The notes beneath the pieces are model-generated. The model saw only the letters and a program-made list of their open reading frames with translations. It was not told where the DNA came from and did no database searches. Shown here piece after piece: positions 24,914-34,514 of a stretch of 64,000 nucleotides of DNA (position 1 is its first letter; each line of letters begins with the position of its first letter). Origin of the DNA: Halorubrum aethiopicum (GTDB lineage Archaea > Halobacteriota > Halobacteria > Halobacteriales > Haloferacaceae); assembly GCF_001542905.1 (NCBI RefSeq), contig NZ_LOAJ01000001.1:2294001-2358000 (forward strand), in the 5' to 3' direction. The translations under genes and the position numbers were made by a program.

Positions 24914-25852
24914 TCACCCAGCCGGAGTCGACAGGTTTCGCCTGATGTACCGAGTGATGGCGCGGAGTCGGTCCGGGTCGAACGTCCAGACCCCGTGCCA
25001 GACCCGCGGCTCCGTCTCCACCGCCAGCAGGGCGACCCCGCCGTTGACCCCGCGGTCGAGGTCGGTCTCCGCGTCCACGGCCGCCGGGCCGCCCGGCGGG
25101 TCGAACACGACGAACCAGCTGTCCGTGAAGTCGCTGGAGCGGCCGCCGTGGATCGTGGCCTCGAGCCCGGTCGGCGGGTCGTCGGGCACGCCGTAGAGGT
25201 GGGCGTCGACCCCGCCGTCGGCGAGGCGGTCGTACACGCGCCGCGTGCCCAGCTCGTCCTCCAGCCGCGAGAGCCGCTGGAACGACGACCGGAGCGTCCC
25301 GCCGCCGGCCGCCAGGGCGGTGCGCTCGATGAACCGCGAGATGGTGATCAAAAGCAGCTTCTGCCGGTTCGACTCGGGATAGCCGCGCAGGGTGAACACC
25401 GTGTCGTCGAGCCCGGTTATCACCGACGGCAACTCGAGGTCGCCGGGCGCGCGCGTCCCGGTGATGTACAGGTCGGAGTTCACGAACAGGATCGCGTCGC
25501 CGAGCTCCTCGAGCGTCGACCCCGCGAGGACCTCGTCGCCCTCGAGGAGCAACACGAGGTTCTCGGCGTCCGCGAGGCGGTCCCCGTCGAACGGCACCGC
25601 GTCGTGGTCGCGGAGCACGGCCGCGTCGAGGGGATGGTCGGCGATCCCGGCGGAGGCGGCGTCGACGGCGGCGTCGAGGCCGGGCGCGACGGACCCGTTC
25701 GTCTCGTTCGCGCTCCGCTCGGTCACGCGGACGGCGTCGTCGCCGAACGTGTCGACGAGCATGTCCTGGACCGGGTCCGGGTCGGTTCGATTGACGACGA
25801 CGATCGACCGCTCCGCGCTCTCGAAGCGATCGACGAGCTGTCCCAGGGTCAC
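24914..25852 (-). CDS. DICT-domain sensory protein
   Basis: The 312-residue protein looks like the DICT sensory domain known from diguanylate cyclases and two-component proteins. Characteristic parts are ERSIVVVNRT near residue 15, the ILFVNSDLYITG strand, then SRFIERTAL and, late, DSWFVVFDPPGG. There is no kinase, HTH or cyclase output domain, so signalling must go through a partner. It has no membrane segment. The ATG at 25852 is used. No co-directional partner is close; glpC downstream begins about 60 nt after its 3' end only on reading the complement. Confidence 0.8.
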   Translation of the reverse strand: MTLGQLVDRFESAERSIVVVNRTDPDPVQDMLVDTFGDDAVRVTERSANETNGSVAPGLDAAVDAASAGIADHPLDAAVLRDHDAVPFDGDRLADAENLVLLLEGDEVLAGSTLEELGDAILFVNSDLYITGTRAPGDLELPSVITGLDDTVFTLRGYPESNRQKLLLITISRFIERTALAAGGGTLRSSFQRLSRLEDELGTRRVYDRLADGGVDAHLYGVPDDPPTGLEATIHGGRSSDFTDSWFVVFDPPGGPAAVDAETDLDRGVNGGVALLAVETEPRVWHGVWTFDPDRLRAITRYIRRNLSTPAG

Positions 25853-25930
25853 GATACCCGAACCAGCCGGCTACCGAAAATAAACGTTCGTCCTTCGTTA
25901 TCGCATCTGAAAACGAGGCGACGACGCTCC

Positions 25931-27505
25931 CTACGCCACGACCGTCTCCTCGAGCAGCTGGAGCGGGTGTTCGATCTCGTAGCCGGTGCCGTGTTCCATC
26001 TGCATCGCGCAGGTCGGACACTCCGTCATCCCGACCTCGCCCTCGGCGGCCTCCATGTGATCGAACATCTCCTCGCCGATCTGCATCGACTTCTCGTACT
26101 TCTCGCTCTTCCAGCCGTAGGTGCCCGAGATCCCCGAACAGGAGTCGCCCACGTCCTCCAGTTCGACCCCGTCGACGTCGCGGAACGTCTCGACCGCCTG
26201 CCGGGCGAGCCCCTGGTTGCGGGCGTGACACGGCGCGTGATACGCGAACGACCGGTCGTCCTCGGGGCGCGCCTCCGCCAGCGCCTCGTCCAGGTCCTCG
26301 TGGATCCGGAGGTACTCGAGCGCCTCGAAGGTGTGATCGGAGACGTCCTCGATGCCGTGGATGTCGAACAGCTCGGGGTACTCCTGGCGCAGCGACATCG
26401 AACAGGAGGTACACGACGCGATCACGTCCGCGCCGTCGCCGATCGCCTCGACCAGGTTCTCGACGTTGGTCTCGGCGTGCCGGCGGGCGTCCTTGAGCAT
26501 CCCGTTCGCGAACATCGGCGTGCCCGAGCACTTCTGGGGCGGCACCATCACCTCGTAGCCGAAGTGCTCGTAGACGCGGACCATCGCCTTGCCGACCTCC
26601 GGCGTGTTGTAGTTGGAGTAACAGCCGTGGAAGTACGCCACGCGCTTGTCCGGGTTCTCGACCTGCGCGCCGCCGCGGTCGCGCCACCACTCGCGGAACG
26701 TCGTCGTCGCGAACTCGGGGAAGTCGCGCTCCTTGGGGATCCCGAGCACCTTGTCCATCGCCCAGCGGGCGGGGCCGAAGTTCATCGCGAACGAGGAGAG
26801 CCGCGGGACCACGCTCGCCAGCCGCGCCGAGGTCCGGTAGTTCGCGAGGATGCGGTTGCGGACGTACTCGACGGAGAGCTTCTCCATCTGTTCCTCGACG
26901 AACTGGCCGCGCGCCTCGTTGTGCATCTGCGAGAGCGGCACGGAGGAGGGGCAGGCGTCGTCACACCGCATACAGTTCGAACACGAGGTGATCGACTCGT
27001 CGATGTCGTGGTCCCCCTTCCGCTTGAGCCGCCACTGTTCGGGTCCCTGGAACTTCGGACCGGGGAACTCGTCGTCCACCTCCGCGACCGGACACGACGT
27101 GTCACAGGAAGTACACTTGTAACAGGAGTCGGCCCCGTCGCGGAGGTCGAGGTCGCCCTCGGGGAACACGTCGATCGGGTCGTAGGCGTCGGGGTCGAGC
27201 TCGGTCGAGTCGCTGCCGCCGGTCGCGCTCTCGACGCCCCCGTCGGTCGCGGTTCGCGGCGCGTCCGTCGCGGCCGATTCGGTCGGCTCGGCCGGCCCGT
27301 TCGCCGCGGACGACCCCGCGGAGTCGCTCCCGGCGGCTCTCGCCTCGTCCCCGTCGTCGGGGACGAATATCGCCGGGCGCTCGTCGCGACCGATCTCCGG
27401 GACGTTCGGCTGCGGCGTCCCGTCGGTTCCCCCACAGCCGCACCCGCCGTGTGGTTCGTCGGTCCCCTCCGCCTCGTCGTCGTCGTTCTCCGTGTGTCGT
27501 GTCAT
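25931..27505 (-). CDS. glpC: Anaerobic-type glycerol-3-phosphate dehydrogenase subunit C
   Basis: GlpC carries electrons from GlpA to the membrane quinone pool. The 524-residue protein has about 120 acidic, low-complexity N-terminal residues starting with GGCGCGG. Two [4Fe-4S] motifs follow, CYKCTSCDTSCP and CSNCMRCDDACP. Two CCG-type domains come next, marked by FHGCYSNYN, CSGTP, CTSCSM and CPTCAMQ. The start ATG overlaps the glpB stop by 4 nt (ATGA). It is the last gene of the glpABC operon. Confidence 0.95.
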   Translation of the reverse strand: MTRHTENDDDEAEGTDEPHGGCGCGGTDGTPQPNVPEIGRDERPAIFVPDDGDEARAAGSDSAGSSAANGPAEPTESAATDAPRTATDGGVESATGGSDSTELDPDAYDPIDVFPEGDLDLRDGADSCYKCTSCDTSCPVAEVDDEFPGPKFQGPEQWRLKRKGDHDIDESITSCSNCMRCDDACPSSVPLSQMHNEARGQFVEEQMEKLSVEYVRNRILANYRTSARLASVVPRLSSFAMNFGPARWAMDKVLGIPKERDFPEFATTTFREWWRDRGGAQVENPDKRVAYFHGCYSNYNTPEVGKAMVRVYEHFGYEVMVPPQKCSGTPMFANGMLKDARRHAETNVENLVEAIGDGADVIASCTSCSMSLRQEYPELFDIHGIEDVSDHTFEALEYLRIHEDLDEALAEARPEDDRSFAYHAPCHARNQGLARQAVETFRDVDGVELEDVGDSCSGISGTYGWKSEKYEKSMQIGEEMFDHMEAAEGEVGMTECPTCAMQMEHGTGYEIEHPLQLLEETVVA

Positions 27506-28911
27506 TGTCCAACCTCCCGTGCCGCCTCCCGGCCCGCCACGAGGCCGGTCGCGAGCGAGACGCCGCTCGCGGACTTCTCCCGTGCCACGTCCGCGCCGCC
27601 GACGACCGCGCCGGCGACCCGGACGTTCCCGTACGCCACCTCGCCGCTCTCGTCGAGCGGCCGCAGCCGCTCGTCCGGTCGCACGCCGAACCGCGCGTAC
27701 GGCTGCTCGCCGAACGCGTCGTCGACGAACCACTCGTAGCGGTCCGCCGGCTGCGGGACGTGTAAGTCGAGGACCGGCTCGCGGACGCCGTCGCGGTCCG
27801 AGTCGAGCCCCTTGCCGACCAGCCCGCCCGTCGCGAGCACGATCGCCTCCGCGCCGTAGGGCACCTCGCTGCCCTTCCGGTCCATCACGAGGCGGTCGAT
27901 CCGGTCGCCGCTCCCGTCGCCGCCTCCGCCGTCCCCGCCGCCGTCTACTTCGTACCCCACCGCGGGCGTCCCGGTCTCGAACCGGACCCCGGCGTCGTCG
28001 AGCGCGTCGTACAGCAGGTCCTCGAGGCGGAGGCCGGGCAGGCTCGGCGGCCCCATCGGGATCTCGAAGACGTCCGCGCCGAGCCGGTCGCCGAGCTCCG
28101 CGCGCACCTCCGCCGCGTGGTCGTCGCCGAGGAACGCCGGGAAGCCGACCCGCTCGACGCGGTCGACGCCGCCCTCGCCGTCGACGACGTCGTGGAGGTG
28201 CGGCCCAACCGCCTTCGCGAGCGCCTCGCGGGCCGGCGTGCCGTCGATCGGCTCGTCGCGGTCGAGCGCCTTCGCGAGGCGGGTGATCTTCGCGTCCGCG
28301 CGGAACGCCTCCGCGAACTCCACCTCCGCGCCGGCGACGTCGAAGGGGACGCCCGCCGCCGCGAGCCGGTCGGCGAACGTCCGCGCGTCGTACTCCGTGA
28401 GCGACCGGAACCCCACGATCAGGGCGGGGCGGTCGTCGCTCGCGAGCCCGGCCGCCGCCGAGGCGGGATAGCGGGCGGTCGGTTTCACGCTGCCGCCGAA
28501 GGTCGGGACGAGGGCGTTTCGGTCGGTGTGGCCCCCGAGGTACGCGTCGCCGACGAGGTCGTCGAACAGGTCGAGCCCCTCACGCAGCGCGTCCGCGCCG
28601 ACGAGCCGGTACGGATGGTCCTCGGGGAGCCGGTCGATAGCCTCGAAGGGGTCGGCGAGCGGCCCCTCCGGGTCGGGCCACTCGTCGGGGTCGAGGTTCC
28701 GGCCCGCGGTCGGCGGCCCCTCGCGCAGCGGCTTCGCCGGCTCGGTCGCGGGGAGGTAGCCGAGCGCGTCGATCAGCCCGGACGCCTGCCGCAGCGTGCT
28801 CGCCTTGTGCGAGACGAGCCGCGTGTCGGCCCCCTCGCGGGCGGCCGCGATCGCGGCCGTGATCCCGGCGATCCCCCCGCCGACGACGAGGACCTCGCTA
28901 TCGATCGCCAT
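27502..28911 (-). CDS. glpB: Anaerobic-type glycerol-3-phosphate dehydrogenase subunit B
   Basis: The 469-residue flavoprotein begins with the dinucleotide-binding motif [15 protein letters not shown]. Later segments [10 protein letters not shown] and [15 protein letters not shown] are typical of GlpB. It links GlpA to GlpC. A Gly/Asp-rich insert near residue 330 is a halophile addition. The gene overlaps glpA by 14 nt and glpC by 4 nt, so the three are one transcription unit. Confidence 0.94.
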   Translation of the reverse strand: MAIDSEVLVVGGGIAGITAAIAAAREGADTRLVSHKASTLRQASGLIDALGYLPATEPAKPLREGPPTAGRNLDPDEWPDPEGPLADPFEAIDRLPEDHPYRLVGADALREGLDLFDDLVGDAYLGGHTDRNALVPTFGGSVKPTARYPASAAAGLASDDRPALIVGFRSLTEYDARTFADRLAAAGVPFDVAGAEVEFAEAFRADAKITRLAKALDRDEPIDGTPAREALAKAVGPHLHDVVDGEGGVDRVERVGFPAFLGDDHAAEVRAELGDRLGADVFEIPMGPPSLPGLRLEDLLYDALDDAGVRFETGTPAVGYEVDGGGDGGGGDGSGDRIDRLVMDRKGSEVPYGAEAIVLATGGLVGKGLDSDRDGVREPVLDLHVPQPADRYEWFVDDAFGEQPYARFGVRPDERLRPLDESGEVAYGNVRVAGAVVGGADVAREKSASGVSLATGLVAGREAAREVGQ

Positions 28912-30646
28912 GCCCGCCCCCGTCGGTCGCCGCGACGCCCGCGGCCGAGTCGTCCGAGCCGTCGACGCCGGCGGCTCCCGCCCCCGCGTCGAACGCGCCG
29001 AAGTCGACGTCGGCGTCCGTCGTCGCCGGGTCGCCGTCGCGGTTCATCGTGGTGGCGTGGAGCAGGTGGTTCAACATCGCCTGCGAGAGCTGTCGGCCCC
29101 ACAGCGCGTGTCGCTGGCCCTTCCAGCGCTCCTGGTAGAGCTCGTCCTCGGCGTCGCGCGCGACGGGCTCGGGATACTCCTGGGCCAGTTCCGAGGCGAT
29201 GCGGTGGGTACAGAAGCCGCCCTGGCAGTTCCCCATGGAGGCGCGGGTCCGCAGCCGGACCGCGTTCAGGTCGGAGCCGGCCTGTTCGATCCCGTCTCGA
29301 ACCTCCGCGCGCGTGACCCCCTCGCACTCGCAGACGACGGGGTTGGGGTCGGTGCCGGAGAGGACGTCGTCGGTGCGCGATCCGAGCCGCTGGGCGGAGC
29401 GGCGGCCGATCGGCGAGCGGATGCCGAACTCCTCCATGTAGTCGCGGAGGACGCTGAAGTCCTCGGAGCCGGGAAGCGGCGCGTCGGCGGTGTCGCAGTC
29501 GGCGTCGTAGTCGAGCTTCTCGCAGACGTGGTCGGTGATCGACTCCGCCATCATCCGGTAGGTGGTGAGCTTCCCGCCGACGATGCTCGTCATGCCGGGG
29601 AGGTCGTCGCGCTCGGCGTGGTCGAGGAGGAAGTAGTCGCGCGTGATGTCGGTGGGGTCGTCGGTGCCGGTTCCGGGCGGCTCGTAGAGGGGTCTGACGC
29701 CCCAGAACGATCGGAGCGTGCGGGCGTCCTTCAGCGCGGGCACCAGCTCCGAGAGCGTCTCGATCATCAGGTCGACCTCCCACTCCTCCTCGGGGTAGTC
29801 CTCGGGGTCGTCGACCTCCTCGTCGGTCGTTCCCAGGATACAGGCGGTCTCGTGGGGGACGACGATGTCGGCGTCGCCCTTCGGTCGACAGCGGTTGATC
29901 ACGGTGTCGACCTGCCGGGTGTTCATCACGGTCATCACGCCCTTCGACGGGCGGACCTCCACGTCGACGCCGGCCATCTCGCCGAGCTGTCCGGCCCACG
30001 CGCCGGTGGCGTTGACGACGTAGCGCGCGCGGATCTCCTCGGTCGTCCCCGGCTCGCGGTGGACGCGCTTGCCCGGGCCCGTGTCGTGTTCGATCTCGAC
30101 GCCGACGACCGCGCCGTCCTCGACGAGCACGTCCGTCACCTCGGCGTGGGTCTCGACGCGCGCGCCGTGCTCGCGGGCGTCGGCGGCGTTCGCGACGCAG
30201 AGCCGGAACGGGTCGACGGCCCCGTCGGGGACGACGATCGCCTTCTCCACGTCGCGCGCGAGGTACGGCTCCCGCCGGCGCGCCTCCTCGCCGTCGATCA
30301 CCTCCGCGGGGATGTCGCACGCGCGACACCCCTCGAGCTTCTCCTGGAAGTACTCCTCGTCGTCCTCGGGCCGCTTGACGAACATCCCGCCCGTCTCCTC
30401 GACGCAGTGGGCGGCGATGTCCCGCAGGACTCGGTTCTCCTCGATACACTCGCGCGCGCTCTTCTGGTCGGAGACGGCGTACCTCCCGCCGCTGTGGAGG
30501 AGCCCGTGCATGCGCCCGGTCGTCCCGTGCGTGAGGTTCCCCTTCTCGACGAGGACCGCGTCGAGCCCCCGCCTCGCGAGGTCCCGTATCACGCCGCAGC
30601 CGGTCGACCCCCCACCGACGACGACGACGTCCACTTGATCGTCCAT
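28898..30646 (-). CDS. glpA: Anaerobic-type glycerol-3-phosphate dehydrogenase subunit A
   Basis: GlpA oxidises glycerol-3-phosphate to dihydroxyacetone phosphate with FAD. The 582-residue protein starts with [18 protein letters not shown], the FAD-binding motif, followed by [21 protein letters not shown]-terminal BFD-like Cys domain is present ([10 protein letters not shown], then CQGGFC). The first ATG at 30646 is followed directly by the FAD motif. About 40 acidic, Ala-rich residues form a tail. It is the first gene of glpABC and is divergent from glpK. Confidence 0.96.
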   Translation of the reverse strand: MDDQVDVVVVGGGSTGCGVIRDLARRGLDAVLVEKGNLTHGTTGRMHGLLHSGGRYAVSDQKSARECIEENRVLRDIAAHCVEETGGMFVKRPEDDEEYFQEKLEGCRACDIPAEVIDGEEARRREPYLARDVEKAIVVPDGAVDPFRLCVANAADAREHGARVETHAEVTDVLVEDGAVVGVEIEHDTGPGKRVHREPGTTEEIRARYVVNATGAWAGQLGEMAGVDVEVRPSKGVMTVMNTRQVDTVINRCRPKGDADIVVPHETACILGTTDEEVDDPEDYPEEEWEVDLMIETLSELVPALKDARTLRSFWGVRPLYEPPGTGTDDPTDITRDYFLLDHAERDDLPGMTSIVGGKLTTYRMMAESITDHVCEKLDYDADCDTADAPLPGSEDFSVLRDYMEEFGIRSPIGRRSAQRLGSRTDDVLSGTDPNPVVCECEGVTRAEVRDGIEQAGSDLNAVRLRTRASMGNCQGGFCTHRIASELAQEYPEPVARDAEDELYQERWKGQRHALWGRQLSQAMLNHLLHATTMNRDGDPATTDADVDFGAFDAGAGAAGVDGSDDSAAGVAATDGGGHGDR

Positions 30647-30670
30647 GTCATAGCGCTTGGACCGGGATCA

Positions 30671-30681
30671 CTTTACTTTAT
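30671..30681 (-). promoter_or_regulatory. Core promoter of glpABC
   Basis: On the minus strand ATAAAGTAAAG is centred about 30 nt before the glpA ATG. It would give a very short or absent leader. It belongs to the 384-nt divergent region (30647-31030) between glpA and glpK. Confidence 0.6.
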
Positions 30682-30703
30682 CTCCTGGAGGTGCCCGATC
30701 ATA

Positions 30704-30718
30704 ACTATCAGGGATAGT
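30704..30718. promoter_or_regulatory. Perfect palindrome, candidate operator of the glp genes
   Basis: ACTATC-AGG-GATAGT is a perfect inverted repeat in the divergent glpA/glpK region. It lies just upstream of the glpABC core promoter and about 33 nt before the glpK TATA element. A regulator bound here could act on both units. The regulator is unknown; DeoR-type GlpR is one candidate by analogy with haloarchaeal sugar genes. Confidence 0.5.
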
Positions 30719-30750
30719 CATCATCTCCTGTCGGCGGGATAACCCACAGA

Positions 30751-30760
30751 TTTATATATT
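30751..30760 (+). promoter_or_regulatory. TATA element of glpK with a long leader
   Basis: TTTATATATT is followed 4 nt later by six T residues. Transcription from it would start near 30780 and leave a leader of about 250 nt before glpK. The leader contains a possible 45-codon ORF (30809-30946) preceded by AGGAAG (30797-30802). I see weak support for that ORF because its first codons are not GC3-rich. Confidence 0.55.
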
Positions 30761-31030
30761 CACCTTTTTTATGCGGCGTGGCATACGGATTTTAACAGGA
30801 AGATTATTATGGTAGTACATTATGTTCACGAATGGCGTGGTAGCTTCCGTGAAGATATGCCGTGGCGGCGACGACAGCGACCCCGCGTCCCCGGTCTGCG
30901 GGCCGGCGTGAGGCCCGGACGCGACGTTTCGGGGCGGGGAGGGTGACGGGTTCGGTCCCGGACGGATCCGGGGCACGGACGGTGGCGTCGTCGTTTCGGC
31001 CGGACCAGCGCCGCAGGAGGGATCCAGAAC

Positions 31031-32572
31031 ATGACACAGTACGTCGGTGCGATAGACCAGGGGACGACCGGAACCCGCTTCATGGTGTTCGACCACGGCG
31101 GGCAGGTCGTCGCGAACGCCTACGAACAACACGAACAGATCTACCCCAACCCGGGCTGGGTCGAACACGACCCGATAGAGATCTGGGAGAACACCCAGGA
31201 GGTCGTCCTCGACGGGCTCGCGGACGCCGGGTTGGAGGCGAACCAACTGGACGCGATCGGGATCACGAACCAGCGCGAGACCACGATCGTGTGGGACCGC
31301 GAGACCGGCAAGCCGGTCCACAACGCCTTAGTCTGGCAGGACCGCCGGACGACCGATCGGGTCGAGGAGCTCCAGGACGCGGGAATGGTCGAGGAGATCC
31401 GCGAGAAGACCGGCCTCGAGGCCGACGCGTACTTCTCCGCGACCAAGACCGAGTGGATCCTCGACAACGCCGAGCCGCTCAAGATGTCGAGCTCCCGGGG
31501 CCGTGACCTCCGCGACCGCGCCGAGGACGGCGAGCTGCTCATGGGCACGATCGACGCGTGGCTCATCTACAACCTCACGGGCAACCACATCACGGACGTG
31601 ACGAACGCGTCCCGGACGATGCTGTACAACATCCGGGACCTGGAGTGGGACGACGAGCTCCTCGCGGAGTTCGACGTGCCGAAGGAGATGGTACCGGAGG
31701 TACGCCCCTCCTCCGACGAGGACTACTACGGCCACACGGACGCGGACGGCTTCCTCGGCGAGGAGATCCCGGTCGCGGGCGCGCTCGGCGACCAGCAGGC
31801 CGCGCTGTTCGGCCAGACCTGCTTCGACGAGGGCGACGCGAAGAACACCTACGGCACCGGCTCCTTCTACCTGATGAACACCGGCACCGACGCCGTCGAG
31901 TCCGACCACGGACTCCTGACGACCATCGGCTTCCAGATGTCCGGCGAGCCCGTCCAGTACGCGCTGGAAGGGTCGATCTTCATCACCGGTGCCGCCATCG
32001 AGTGGCTCGAGGACGTCGACCTCATCAACAACGCGGCCCAGACCGCCGAGCTCGCCCGATCGGTCGACTCGACCGACGGCGTCTACATGGTCCCGGCGTT
32101 CACGGGGCTCGGCGCGCCCCACTGGGACGGCCGCGCCCGCGGCACCATCGTCGGGATGACCCGCGGCACGAGCAAGGAGCACATCGTCCGCGCGACCCTG
32201 GAGTCGATCGCCTACCAGACCCGCGACGTGGCGGAGGCGATGGAGGCCGACTCCGGCGTGGAGACGACGAGCCTCCGGGTCGACGGCGGCGCGGTGAAGA
32301 ACAACTTCCTCTGTCAGCTCCAGTCGGACATCATCCAGACGGAGATCGCCCGGCCGGAGGTCGACGAGACGACCGCGCTGGGCTCGGCGTACGCCGCCGG
32401 GCTGGCGGTCGGCTACTGGGACACGGTCGACGAGCTGCGCGACAACTGGCAGGTCGACCGCGAGTTCACTCCCGAGAAGGAGGCCGCGGAGGTCGACAAG
32501 CTGTACAGCCGCTGGGACGACGCCGTCGAGAAGTCGCTCGGCTGGGCGAGAGACGACGAGGAGGACGAGTAG
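31031..32572 (+). CDS. glpK: Glycerol kinase
   Basis: GlpK phosphorylates glycerol with ATP to glycerol-3-phosphate, the substrate of GlpABC. The 513-residue FGGY-family protein has DQGTTGTRFMVFD at its N-terminus, the substrate-binding QHEQIYPNPGWVEHDP, GALGDQQAALFGQ and GAPHWD, and DGGAVKNNFLCQ near the C-terminus. A ribosome-binding site AGGAGG (31015-31020) lies 10 nt before the ATG, in line with a leadered mRNA. The membrane-protein gene starts one base after its stop. Glycerol is a major carbon source in hypersaline waters. Confidence 0.97.
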   Translation: MTQYVGAIDQGTTGTRFMVFDHGGQVVANAYEQHEQIYPNPGWVEHDPIEIWENTQEVVLDGLADAGLEANQLDAIGITNQRETTIVWDRETGKPVHNALVWQDRRTTDRVEELQDAGMVEEIREKTGLEADAYFSATKTEWILDNAEPLKMSSSRGRDLRDRAEDGELLMGTIDAWLIYNLTGNHITDVTNASRTMLYNIRDLEWDDELLAEFDVPKEMVPEVRPSSDEDYYGHTDADGFLGEEIPVAGALGDQQAALFGQTCFDEGDAKNTYGTGSFYLMNTGTDAVESDHGLLTTIGFQMSGEPVQYALEGSIFITGAAIEWLEDVDLINNAAQTAELARSVDSTDGVYMVPAFTGLGAPHWDGRARGTIVGMTRGTSKEHIVRATLESIAYQTRDVAEAMEADSGVETTSLRVDGGAVKNNFLCQLQSDIIQTEIARPEVDETTALGSAYAAGLAVGYWDTVDELRDNWQVDREFTPEKEAAEVDKLYSRWDDAVEKSLGWARDDEEDE

Positions 32573-32573
32573 A

Positions 32574-33659
32574 ATGAGCGCTGAAGTGTCGGCATTGCTC
32601 GCGTCGGGCGAGGTGCTCGCACAGTGGAACGCCGGCTCGCTCAGTGCGGTACTCGACGTGCTGCTCAGCCCGGGCATCTGGCTCGGCGCGGCCGCGGGCG
32701 GGGCGTTCGGTGCCGCCCTCGGGGCGCTCCCGGCGTTCATCTTCACCGGGTTCCTCGTCATCGCCGGCGTCTTCGGCGGCGACGCCGCCTCCGGAGCCGG
32801 CGTCGGCGTCGGCTTCGGTCCGGTGTTCGGCCCGCACATCTCCTTCGCCGGCGGTGCGGCCGCGGCGGCGTACGCGGCGAAGAACGGCGCGATGGAGTCC
32901 GGCTTCGACTACCACAACGCGAAGGACATCGGCTTCGCGCTCGGGAGCCGTCCGGACATCCTCGCGGTCGGTGCCGGGTTCGGCGTGTTCGGGATCCTCC
33001 TCGAACAGACGCTCCGCAACCTGGCGATCCCGACGGACCCGATCGCCTTCACCGTCGTGGCCAGCGCGCTGGTCCACCGGCTGGTGTTCGGCTACTCGGT
33101 GATCGGCAACGTCAGCAGCAAGGCGAGCGGCTACTTCGACATGGGGCCGTTCGAGCGCGAGGAGATGCGAGAGGACGGCGAGGTGCCCGGCGACGGCGAC
33201 AAGGACGGGAGCGACCGGCTCGCCGTCGAGCCGTGGCTGCCGAACATGTACAAGTGGTCACACGTCGCGGCCATCGGGGCGGCCGCCGGGTTGGCGGCGT
33301 CGTACGCCGCGATCCAGACCGGGAACGTGTTCCTCGGGTTCGGCATCAGCGCGGCGACGCTTCTGTTCTTGAACCTGGGCGTCGAGCGGATCCCGGTCAC
33401 CCACCACATGACGCTGCCGGGCGCGACCGCGTGGGCCGCGTTCACCGGCGCGGGATTCAGCCCGGCCATCGGGCTGGTGGCCGGTGCCGTGTTCGGACTG
33501 CTCGGCGCGGTCATCGGCGAGGCCTTCCAGCGCGTCTTCTACGCGCACGGGGACACGCACGTGGACCCGCCCGCGGCGGCGATCTTCATCACCTCGTCGA
33601 TCCTCGCGGTGCTGGCGATCCTCGGCGTGCTCGGATCGATCTGGGTGCCCGGGACCTGA
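32574..33659 (+). CDS. Multi-pass membrane protein of the glycerol locus (GlpX-like)
   Basis: The 361-residue protein has about nine hydrophobic segments rich in Gly/Ala and an acidic cytoplasm-like loop near residue 200 with EDGEVPGDGDKDG. It does not show NPA motifs of aquaporin-type facilitators. Because it starts one base after glpK it is almost certainly cotranscribed. A role in glycerol uptake is likely but inferred from context only; a gene called glpX occupies the same position in Haloferax and is not the fructose bisphosphatase of that name. Confidence 0.82.
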   Translation: MSAEVSALLASGEVLAQWNAGSLSAVLDVLLSPGIWLGAAAGGAFGAALGALPAFIFTGFLVIAGVFGGDAASGAGVGVGFGPVFGPHISFAGGAAAAAYAAKNGAMESGFDYHNAKDIGFALGSRPDILAVGAGFGVFGILLEQTLRNLAIPTDPIAFTVVASALVHRLVFGYSVIGNVSSKASGYFDMGPFEREEMREDGEVPGDGDKDGSDRLAVEPWLPNMYKWSHVAAIGAAAGLAASYAAIQTGNVFLGFGISAATLLFLNLGVERIPVTHHMTLPGATAWAAFTGAGFSPAIGLVAGAVFGLLGAVIGEAFQRVFYAHGDTHVDPPAAAIFITSSILAVLAILGVLGSIWVPGT

Positions 33660-33675
33660 TCCCGGCTCCCGATCC

Positions 33676-34077
33676 TCAATCCGAGGGCAGCGCCGACGCA
33701 AGTGTTAGATACGCGATACTCCCGGATATGACTCCGACACCAACCGCGGTGATGAGCCGGTGACCGAGACCGAAGACGACGATAGCGGCGAGCGAGGCGG
33801 TCACCAGAGCGAGCCCGGCGGCACCGTGATGGTACTCGCCCGTGGCGGGGTGTGCGCTCAGCGGGGTCCGCTCCGCCGCCGGGACCCGCATGCTCGCGTG
33901 GTACGGGACGTACAGCCGGGTGCCGATACCGGCCGTCGCCGCGACGATCGAAGCGAACTGTACGTCACCGACGAGCCGGTTGACGGCGAGAAAGAGGCCG
34001 ATCGCCACGAACAGCGCGATCGCCTTGCTCCGCTTGTCGGCGGCGACCACCGACTCGTGGAACGGCTGTTCCGACAT
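33676..34077 (-). CDS. Small integral membrane protein
   Basis: The 133-residue product has four hydrophobic segments: two near residues 19-52 and two near 86-126. The loop between carries HPATGEYHHG. No known family is recognised. Transcription is convergent with the glycerol locus membrane protein, whose stop is 16 nt away. It is divergent from the next small membrane-protein gene. Confidence 0.75.
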   Translation of the reverse strand: MSEQPFHESVVAADKRSKAIALFVAIGLFLAVNRLVGDVQFASIVAATAGIGTRLYVPYHASMRVPAAERTPLSAHPATGEYHHGAAGLALVTASLAAIVVFGLGHRLITAVGVGVISGSIAYLTLASALPSD

Positions 34078-34240
34078 ACGCCCCGAAAAGCGGTCGGGTG
34101 GGTTAAGCCTATGGTCGAAGCGTCGCTCCCCCGGATCGGCCGGACCGTCCGAGGCGGGGGGGACGCGGGCTCGGAGGACGCGAGTCGGAGACGCGATCCG
34201 GCCCGGGTGTATTTAACCACGTCCGGGAACATCGTCGGAC

Positions 34241-34441
34241 ATGAACACGCTGGGACTCGAGAGACGCGACGGACGAAACCTGCTGCTGGTCGCGGCCGTC
34301 GTCGCGGTCGTCATGGCGGCGACCGCCGAGGGCCCGACCTGGGTTCGCCTCGTCGCCGGCGGGATCGGCGGCCTCATCAGCGGCGTCGTCTTCGTGATCT
34401 CGACGCTCCTCATCAACCGGTACAAGCCGGACCACTGGTAG
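34241..34441 (+). CDS. Small two-segment membrane protein
   Basis: The 66-residue protein has two hydrophobic segments, residues 14-29 and 35-58, ending in NRYKPDHW. A TATA-like GTATTTAACC (34207-34216) lies about 28 nt before the ATG, so the mRNA is probably leaderless. It is conserved in style with small haloarchaeal membrane proteins but no function is known. Confidence 0.72.
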   Translation: MNTLGLERRDGRNLLLVAAVVAVVMAATAEGPTWVRLVAGGIGGLISGVVFVISTLLINRYKPDHW

Positions 34442-34514
34442 CGACCCGGCGTCGGAACCGGTGGCCGGTCTCGGATTCGTATCGGTTTTATCCCCGTACC
34501 GGAGAGGTGGGAGC

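Noticed and set aside
24554-27739. 1061-residue open frame on the plus strand
   Set aside because: It lies antisense across the ASPIC/UnbV, DICT and glpC genes and has the low-complexity composition of a shadow frame.
30809-30946. 45-codon ORF in the glpK leader as a real gene
   Set aside because: The first codons do not show the GC3 bias of neighbouring genes and no conservation can be tested, so it is only mentioned as a leader property.
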